Below are positions 59,093 through 64,000 of a DNA stretch of 64,000 bases, in pieces. The position numbers and the translations under genes were made by a program. Location of the stretch: positions 30,404 to 94,403 of the forward strand of contig VXOR01000078.1 of the NCBI GenBank assembly GCA_009840005.1. Reading direction: 5' to 3'. Position 1 is the stretch's first letter, and every line of letters begins with the position of its first letter. The notes below the pieces were generated by a model. The model made no database searches, was not told the DNA's origin, and saw only the letters and a list, made by a program, of their open reading frames with translations. Origin of the DNA: Gemmatimonadota bacterium. Its GTDB lineage: Bacteria > Latescibacterota > UBA2968 > UBA8231.

Positions 59093-60169
59093 CTATCCAT
59101 ATTTTTCCCGCAGGTACCGCGCCGCCTCCACCTCGTTTTTGAGCTTGCTGTAAACCTCGTCGATATCGACTTTTGCCGCCGATCCGGGGGCGAATCCGCA
59201 GTCTGGGTTGAGCACCACCCGCTCGGGTGCCAAGTACTCCAACGCCTGTTCCACCCGCCCGACGATCGTCTCCGGCTCGTCAACCTCGCCCGGATGCACC
59301 CCCACACAACCCAAGCCGATCTCCAAATCCTCGCGCAGATCCTTAAACACCTCCGCATCCCCTGCGCCCGGACTGGTAAATTCCATAGTCAGATGGTGTA
59401 CCTTCAGGCGATTGAGATAGGGGATGATCGGGCCGTAGTCGCCGGTGTGACATGCCTCGCCCCGGACCCGGGCACCCGCGCGGCGGCACAAATGCACGGC
59501 CAAGCGCACTCCTGTGGCTCCCTCCACCACCGCATTGGTCATCGCCGCCGCAAAGTCGGCCTCGGCCTCGGGGTCTTCATATCCAGCTCGCACCTCGTCA
59601 TCGACGAGCAGGCACAGATGCGGATCGTCAATCTGCACGATATCGGCACCGGCCTCGCACAATAGCGCCAACTCGCGGCGCAGAATCGGCACGCAAGCCT
59701 CGACAAATTCATTGCGGGTCGGATAGGCTCCGCGCGATTGTTCCGAATCCCACATCCGCTCGCCCAATAGCGCTGGTGCTGGCAAGGTGGCCTTGATTTT
59801 GCGCGAGCTAACCCGCTTGAGAAATTCTATTTCCCGCGCGATAAACCCTTCGTCTTTTGGCGTCAACTCGCCCGTGACGATGGTCCACGGCCTGCCGTCC
59901 GCATTCCGGCCCACCTCAAAGCCATGCGCCAATTCGGCGATCACGCCGATATACGAGGCGCGCCGCCATTCGCCATCGGTGATCACGTCCAACCCCGCCG
60001 CCTCCTGCAACGCCACCGCATAAGCCACGGCCGCGTCCATCACCTGCCCCAGCCGTTCATCGTCCATTGGCCGCTCACCCATCACCGCCTCGCGCACAAA
60101 ATCCGGTCGCGGCAGCGAGCCGACCACGGCCGCCGGAAAGAGCTTCCCGTAGTATTCACGTGTTGACAT
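59093..60169 (-). CDS. MetE C-terminal-like zinc methyltransferase
   Basis: 358 aa, the length of the MetE catalytic half alone. TIM barrel beginning FPAAVVGSLPRPDFV. The four zinc ligands of the cobalamin-independent methionine synthase fold can be matched: His and Cys in VHLCRR, Glu in LTMEFTSPG, Cys in LNPDCGF. It transfers a methyl group to a thiol, or uses a related substrate; the missing N-terminal folate domain argues against standard MetE. It ends 10 bp from the convergent hydrolase gene. The start follows a repeat and has no good SD. Confidence 0.85.
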   Translation of the reverse strand: MSTREYYGKLFPAAVVGSLPRPDFVREAVMGERPMDDERLGQVMDAAVAYAVALQEAAGLDVITDGEWRRASYIGVIAELAHGFEVGRNADGRPWTIVTGELTPKDEGFIAREIEFLKRVSSRKIKATLPAPALLGERMWDSEQSRGAYPTRNEFVEACVPILRRELALLCEAGADIVQIDDPHLCLLVDDEVRAGYEDPEAEADFAAAMTNAVVEGATGVRLAVHLCRRAGARVRGEACHTGDYGPIIPYLNRLKVHHLTMEFTSPGAGDAEVFKDLREDLEIGLGCVGVHPGEVDEPETIVGRVEQALEYLAPERVVLNPDCGFAPGSAAKVDIDEVYSKLKNEVEAARYLREKYG

Positions 60170-60170
60170 A

Positions 60171-60269
60171 TAGCAACCCTAAATGACTTGAACGATTCGA
60201 GATGCGGATCGTCTTGTGAATTATATCTGCGTTATATCTGCGTCCATCTGCGGAATGATGAGATTGCTA
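60171..60269. repeat. MITE-like intergenic repeat (99 bp)
   Basis: Left end tagcaaccct, right end agattgcta (near-perfect inverted pair), with gacttgaacgattcgag and the core tctgcgtccatctgcgga inside. It starts 1 bp after the MetE-like start codon and fills the gap to the nucleotidyltransferase gene. Confidence 0.85.
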
Positions 60270-60275
60270 GCCACC

Positions 60276-61031
60276 CTATTCGTCTAACCAACGCGCATTA
60301 GCCAGCGCGACGTCCTCTTCCGTGTCAATTTCCATATACTCGCCGTCGGTGGTCACCATATGCAAGGCTAATCCTGCGTCTATCATTTCCTCGAAGAGAT
60401 GAATCAGATACGCCTTTTCGAATGGCGTGCCGTCCCTCCAGGTCTGCCCGGCGTACTCCGCCTTCACCCGCTGATAATGCGCCCGCAAAGACCGCGCCCC
60501 CGCCACACCAAATCGCGCCACGCCAATATACTCGCCGCTGGCCGCTGACCCAGGAATGGCGCGGTTGATCTCAACGATCCGATCGTCCTCGGCCACGATT
60601 TTTTCGGCATCGCCTTCGGGGTGCTGGCTGCGATCTTCATAGCGCGTACGCCAGTCCGTATCAACGCAGAGCGCGATATCGCCCTCGTGCTCCAGCGCAC
60701 GGCGCACGACCGCGGGACGATAGAGAATATCGGCATAGGAACAGACAAAACCATCGGCCATATACTCCTCGGCGCAAAAGAGCGAGGCCAAGATATTGTT
60801 GTGCTGCCAGTCGGCGTTATGGCAATAAATTAGATGTGGGTAGTCGGCCTGGATCTGCTCGATGCGATAGCCGCCGACAAAGACCGGAGTTTCTAACCCG
60901 GCCGCGGCCAGCGCCTCGAGTATCCAGTCGAGGATCCGTCGCCCGCCGACGCGTATATAGCATTTGGGCTGCCCGTCGGTCAGGGCGTTGAGCCGACTGC
61001 CGCGACCGGCACCGATGATGATGGGGCGCAC
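60276..61031 (-). CDS. Sugar/choline-phosphate nucleotidyltransferase
   Basis: 251 aa from GTG (AGGAGAG upstream). NTP_transferase fold: IIIGAGRGSRLNALTDGQPKC matches the G.G.R....T...PK nucleotide-binding loop, GFVCSYADILYRPAVVRRAL holds the acidic metal-binding strand, and WRDGTPFEKAYLIHLFEEMI follows. The small size and motifs resemble LicC/phosphocholine cytidylyltransferases or small sugar-1-phosphate nucleotidyltransferases. It would supply an activated head group or sugar for glycans or lipids. Substrate unproven. Confidence 0.84.
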   Translation of the reverse strand: MRPIIIGAGRGSRLNALTDGQPKCYIRVGGRRILDWILEALAAAGLETPVFVGGYRIEQIQADYPHLIYCHNADWQHNNILASLFCAEEYMADGFVCSYADILYRPAVVRRALEHEGDIALCVDTDWRTRYEDRSQHPEGDAEKIVAEDDRIVEINRAIPGSAASGEYIGVARFGVAGARSLRAHYQRVKAEYAGQTWRDGTPFEKAYLIHLFEEMIDAGLALHMVTTDGEYMEIDTEEDVALANARWLDE

Positions 61032-61064
61032 TAGCTCTCCTTTCGTTTTCCGGTACGCACAAAA

Positions 61065-61089
61065 CGGCCTGCTGATTTCCAGCAGGCCG
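61065..61089 (-). terminator. Terminator hairpin of the Uma2 gene
   Basis: A perfect 10-bp stem cggcctgctg / cagcaggccg with loop atttc; on the minus strand it is followed by TTTTGTG. It lies 22 bp after the Uma2 stop and before the nucleotidyltransferase gene on the same strand, so it separates the two transcripts. Confidence 0.8.
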
Positions 61090-61111
61090 CTGCGTATTCT
61101 TACTTACTGCA

Positions 61112-61663
61112 CTAAGCGAATAACGCCGCTACCGCTACCTCCCATCCCGGCACTGCCTCCCCGCCCTCCAACACATCGCCTTCTCTCAATACATCCACAG
61201 TGCCCGGAGTCCGATGCACCGCCACCGTCCGCTGCTGCGGCTCAACGACAACCACCATCTGCGTCCCTGCCGTCAGCCAATCGGCTACTTTTTCCGCGAC
61301 CTCCCCGTAGCGGTCCCCCGGCGAAACCACCTCCACCGCCAAATCAGGTGCTCCCGGCCAATAGCCCGCCACCGCGCCGACCGCATCCAGCCGCGCTTGG
61401 CACACGAACGCCGCATCCGGTGCCCGCACCGTATCCGGGTCCGACGCCAGCCGGAACCCCGTCTCCGCCGCATAGACCGCTCCCAAACCATGAGCTTCCA
61501 CATGTTGAGCCAAGCGCCAAGCGATGCGCATCGCGATCTTTCCGTGTTCATTCCCCGCAGGCGTCATCTTGCGCAACTCCCCGCGCACTAGTTCGTAGCG
61601 AAACCCGTCGTCCGGCAGTCGTTCCAAGTCCGCCGCCGTGGCAATATGTTCGACAATGGTCAT
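61112..61663 (-). CDS. Uma2-family (DUF820) putative PD-(D/E)XK nuclease
   Basis: 183 aa, family length. Motifs: LERLPDDGFRYELVRGELRKM, MTPAGNEHGKIAMRIAWRL, VRAPDAAFVC, and the active-site segment APDLAVEVVSPGDRYGEVAEKVADWLTAG (Asp, Glu, then Lys). Uma2 proteins are widespread in Cyanobacteria, Chloroflexi and other environmental phyla, often in many copies; function is unproven, and a mobile-element or defence role has been proposed. It stands alone with its own terminator and is divergent from the next Gfo/Idh/MocA gene. Confidence 0.86.
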   Translation of the reverse strand: MTIVEHIATAADLERLPDDGFRYELVRGELRKMTPAGNEHGKIAMRIAWRLAQHVEAHGLGAVYAAETGFRLASDPDTVRAPDAAFVCQARLDAVGAVAGYWPGAPDLAVEVVSPGDRYGEVAEKVADWLTAGTQMVVVVEPQQRTVAVHRTPGTVDVLREGDVLEGGEAVPGWEVAVAALFA

Positions 61664-61804
61664 GGGCTATCGTCCTCGCCCCTTCGGCTTCAGATGCGAA
61701 ATACTATTACGGAATATACCTGCCGCCTTTTACTGCCACAACCTCAAGTGGAGAGCGTCGCCCTAGCACCTTATATTGAACTCTTACGTATAGAAAGGAT
61801 GAAT

Positions 61805-63073
61805 ATGTCCGAAAAACTGCCCCTCGCCATCGTCGGCTGCGGCGGCATGGGCCACCGCCATCTCTACGGTCTCGCCGAGTTGCAAAGCGCCGGCCTGTCG
61901 CCCTTTGAACTGGTGGGTGCCTGCGACCCCAATCTCGACAACGCCCACTCGCTCGCCGACCAAGCCGAGGAGCGGCTAGGCACGCGACCCCAACCGGTCA
62001 AAGACCTCGCCGAACTGGCTTCCGTCGCCCCGGTCCAAGCTGTCGATATCACCACCCTACCAGCCCATCACCACACCGTGGCCATCGAGGCCATGGAGCG
62101 CGGCTGGCACGCGTTGTGCGAAAAACCCATGGGGCTTACGGCCCGCGCCTGCAAACAAATGATCGCCAAGGCCCAAGAGACCGGGTGCGTCCTCTCAGTG
62201 GCTGAAAACTATCGCCGCGACCCAGTAAACCGCCTCGCCAAGGCCCTACTCGACGCCGGCGTCATTGGGCGTCCGCGCCTGATGCAGCAAATTGCCATAG
62301 GCGGCGGCGACGGTATGCTCATTTCAGTGTGGCGGCACCAGAAAAACGCCAGCGGCGTCCTCCTCGACGTAGGCGTTCACTTTGCCGACATCATGGAGTA
62401 CTTCCTCGGCGAGGCCGACACGGCCTACGCGCAGACGCGCCTGCACGAGCCGATCCGCAAAAATCCCGTAGCCGGCCGCGACGTCAACAGCGGTTCGCCA
62501 GGAGGCGTCTATGAACGCTGGCAAAAAGACATGCCAGCCGAGTTTGAGGCCACCGCGGACGACGCAGCCTACGCTACCATCCTCTTCAAAAGCGGCGCAG
62601 TCGCCCAGTACATCGAAGACCACGCAGCCCACGGCCAAAATCAGCGGCAACGCTCCATCCACGGCAGCCTCGGCTCGCTGGACCTGCCCGGCGATCGCTC
62701 GGGCAACCGCCTCACACTCCACCTCGACGGCGCAGACCCTATAGACGACCAAGCCCTGCTCGACCTCGTGCCCGATCATCGCCTCGACGAAGTCACGGCT
62801 GCGCTCTTCGGCGGCGACCAGCTCTTCGAGTACCACTGTCCCTTTCCGGAGACCGACCGCAAGCTAATCGCCGTCGAATACCACGAGCTTGGCACCTGCA
62901 TCCAACAGGGGCGACAGCCCGAAGTTGATGCCCAGCAAGGCGCGCGTTCTGTGGCCTTGTCCTACAGCCTGATGGAGTCGCAAGTCGCCGGCCGCGCGTT
63001 TTCAGTTGATGCCGTCTGCGACGACCAGATCAACGCCTACCAAGCCGAAATCAACGAGCATCTGGGGCTATAG
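61805..63073 (+). CDS. Gfo/Idh/MocA-family NAD(P)-dependent oxidoreductase
   Basis: 422 aa from the ATG at 61805 (AAAGGA 5 nt upstream; another ATG lies 6 bp earlier). LAIVGCGGMGHRHLYGLAEL at the N-terminus and the catalytic-Lys motif ALCEKPMGLTARACKQMI. The C-terminal domain contains HQKNASGVLLDVGVHFADIMEYFLG with the family Asp/His pair. It oxidises an unidentified sugar or polyol. Three bases separate it from the rhomboid gene. Confidence 0.9.
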   Translation: MSEKLPLAIVGCGGMGHRHLYGLAELQSAGLSPFELVGACDPNLDNAHSLADQAEERLGTRPQPVKDLAELASVAPVQAVDITTLPAHHHTVAIEAMERGWHALCEKPMGLTARACKQMIAKAQETGCVLSVAENYRRDPVNRLAKALLDAGVIGRPRLMQQIAIGGGDGMLISVWRHQKNASGVLLDVGVHFADIMEYFLGEADTAYAQTRLHEPIRKNPVAGRDVNSGSPGGVYERWQKDMPAEFEATADDAAYATILFKSGAVAQYIEDHAAHGQNQRQRSIHGSLGSLDLPGDRSGNRLTLHLDGADPIDDQALLDLVPDHRLDEVTAALFGGDQLFEYHCPFPETDRKLIAVEYHELGTCIQQGRQPEVDAQQGARSVALSYSLMESQVAGRAFSVDAVCDDQINAYQAEINEHLGL

Positions 63074-63076
63074 ACA

Positions 63077-63877
63077 ATGGCCGCTATCCTCTGTCCCCGC
63101 TGCCACAAAATCGTCAGTTCCGACGCCGAAACCTGCCCCCATTGCGGCCAGCGCAAACCCGGACTGTGGGGCGCGACGGCCACCATGCGCAAGCTCGGCC
63201 TACAGCTAAATTTCCCGCACTTAATCACCGTGTTCTGCGGTGCGCTCTACCTGCTCGCGTTGGCCTTGGATCCATCGGCGATTTTCCAGACGCAGGGCTT
63301 GATGCAGATTCTCGCGCCCAGCATCCAAGCCAGCTTCAAACTTGGCGTCACCGGCACCATACCCATTTTCGCCTACGAATTCTGGTGGACGCCGATCACC
63401 GCCATCTACCTGCACGGCGGCCTGCTGCACATCTTCTTCAACATGATGTGGGTGCGCCAGCTTGGTCCGGTCGTAGAAGAACTCTTCGGCCCCTTCCGCC
63501 TCTTTGCAATTTTCACGATCGCCGGCATCACCGGCTTTATTGCCTCGACCCTAGCGGGCCACGAACTCACGCTGGGGGCCTCCGGCTCGATCTTCGGCCT
63601 CTTGGCCGCCGCCATCGCCTACGGTCGGCGCGCCGGTTCTCAGCTCTTTACCCGGCAATTTCTCCAGTGGGCAGTCTTGCTTTTCGTCATGGGCTTTATC
63701 ATGCCCGGCGTCGATAACTGGGCGCACGGCGGCGGCTTCGTCGGTGGCTATGCGGCAGCGTATGTCTTCAGCCGCAGTTCGGAGCGCGAGGGCCTAGGGG
63801 CATATCTGGCCGGTGGTTTGTGCCTGCTGGCCACGGTCGGCGCATTCGCCTTGCAGTTTATCGCCGTATTTCTCTAG
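63077..63877 (+). CDS. Rhomboid-family intramembrane serine protease with N-terminal zinc ribbon
   Basis: 266 aa. The first 24 residues hold two CxxC knuckles (CPRCHK, CPHCGQ) forming a zinc ribbon. Then come six or seven membrane helices with HGGLLHIFFNMMWVRQLGP (rhomboid L1/TM2 motif), GASGSIFGL with catalytic Ser169, and NWAHGGGFVGGY with catalytic His217. It cleaves membrane-embedded substrates; the zinc ribbon may recruit a partner. It is probably co-transcribed with the preceding gene. Confidence 0.92.
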   Translation: MAAILCPRCHKIVSSDAETCPHCGQRKPGLWGATATMRKLGLQLNFPHLITVFCGALYLLALALDPSAIFQTQGLMQILAPSIQASFKLGVTGTIPIFAYEFWWTPITAIYLHGGLLHIFFNMMWVRQLGPVVEELFGPFRLFAIFTIAGITGFIASTLAGHELTLGASGSIFGLLAAAIAYGRRAGSQLFTRQFLQWAVLLFVMGFIMPGVDNWAHGGGFVGGYAAAYVFSRSSEREGLGAYLAGGLCLLATVGAFALQFIAVFL

Positions 63878-63885
63878 CCCGCTTC

Positions 63886-64000
63886 ATGCCCGACGAACTC
63901 ATCGCGCTCTTCGATGGCCAAGGCCAATCCATCGGTGCCAAGGAACGCACTGCCGCCTACCGCGACGGCGACCGCGTCGGCTTGGTCTTCGTCTGGGCGG
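63886..64000 (+). CDS. Nudix-family protein, IPP-isomerase-like (N-terminus only, cut by right edge)
   Basis: The visible 38 residues, MPDELIALFDGQGQSIGAKE followed by RTAAYRDGDRVGLVFVWA, match the start of the Nudix/IDI-like family ('elfdvvDe.g...G...R...hrdGd.H..v.vwv'). The Nudix box is outside the window, so the assignment rests on the N-terminal pattern only. It starts 8 bp after the rhomboid stop. Confidence 0.6.
   Translation, partial: MPDELIALFDGQGQSIGAKERTAAYRDGDRVGLVFVWA

Overview
The window is GC-rich, densely packed bacterial DNA: gaps are mostly short, stop/start overlaps are common, and both strands are used. No rRNA, tRNA, CRISPR array, transposase or phage genes were found. 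The gene mix suggests an uncultivated, probably marine or host-associated bacterium of the Latescibacterota/Poribacteria kind. It includes several Gfo/Idh/MocA dehydrogenases, PhyH dioxygenases, a sulfatase, an MlrC-type M81 protein, an enolase-superfamily enzyme, DUF4832, Uma2 and phosphonate catabolism. The lineage is an inference from gene content only.

Layout. 1-3052 (-) is the 5' part of a large secreted Calx-beta/putative-Ig protein behind a perfect-consensus promoter. 3440-11113 (-) is a HEAT lipoprotein, hisG, hisD, hisB, a GT4 glycosyltransferase, a YfhO-like membrane protein and a small coiled-coil membrane protein. 11230-16851 (+) starts with a good promoter and a SelW-like selenoprotein (in-frame UGA), then a TPR protein, rdgB and two half-size ABC exporters. 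17167-24401 (+) is a tight run: IMP dehydrogenase, two SDR-like proteins, a zinc-type MDR dehydrogenase, phosphonoacetate hydrolase (phnA), a phosphonate-associated FAD oxidoreductase and a K+ channel. 24457-33478 holds a Gfo/Idh/MocA protein, an M81 protein, a selenocysteine-containing SelD, a glycosyltransferase, a D-threonine-aldolase-like PLP enzyme, CnoX-type thioredoxin, an enolase-superfamily protein and a PhyH enzyme. 33586-42468 (+) holds an unusual PhyH protein, an orphan peptide-type binding lipoprotein, an AT-richer ABC exporter bracketed by a decayed copy of that lipoprotein's 3' end, a UxuA-like protein, a DUF4832 lipoprotein and a sulfatase. 42568-49963 (-) is sugar and shikimate metabolism plus an amidohydrolase. 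52.2-57.2 kb is a small defence or mobility island: a RelE toxin broken by a 10-bp duplication, its XRE antitoxin, a Schlafen/AlbA-type ATPase and a RloA/RloB (AbiL-like) pair. The right end holds an esterase-like protein, a MetE-like protein, a nucleotidyltransferase, Uma2, Gfo/Idh/MocA, a rhomboid protease and the start of a Nudix gene.

Three families of short dispersed repeats overlay this: (i) about 50-bp palindromic elements lying in frame inside coding sequences (two ABC exporters, a sulfatase, a hydrolase, and a related form in hisD); (ii) an approximately 95-bp MITE-like intergenic element with TAGCAATCC/GGATTGCTA ends, usually just upstream of a gene; and (iii) GTAGGGGC...GCCCCTAC composites followed by a conserved tail. 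The strongest discoveries are the two UGA-containing selenoprotein genes that standard ORF calling misses or truncates, and the in-frame palindromic insertions.
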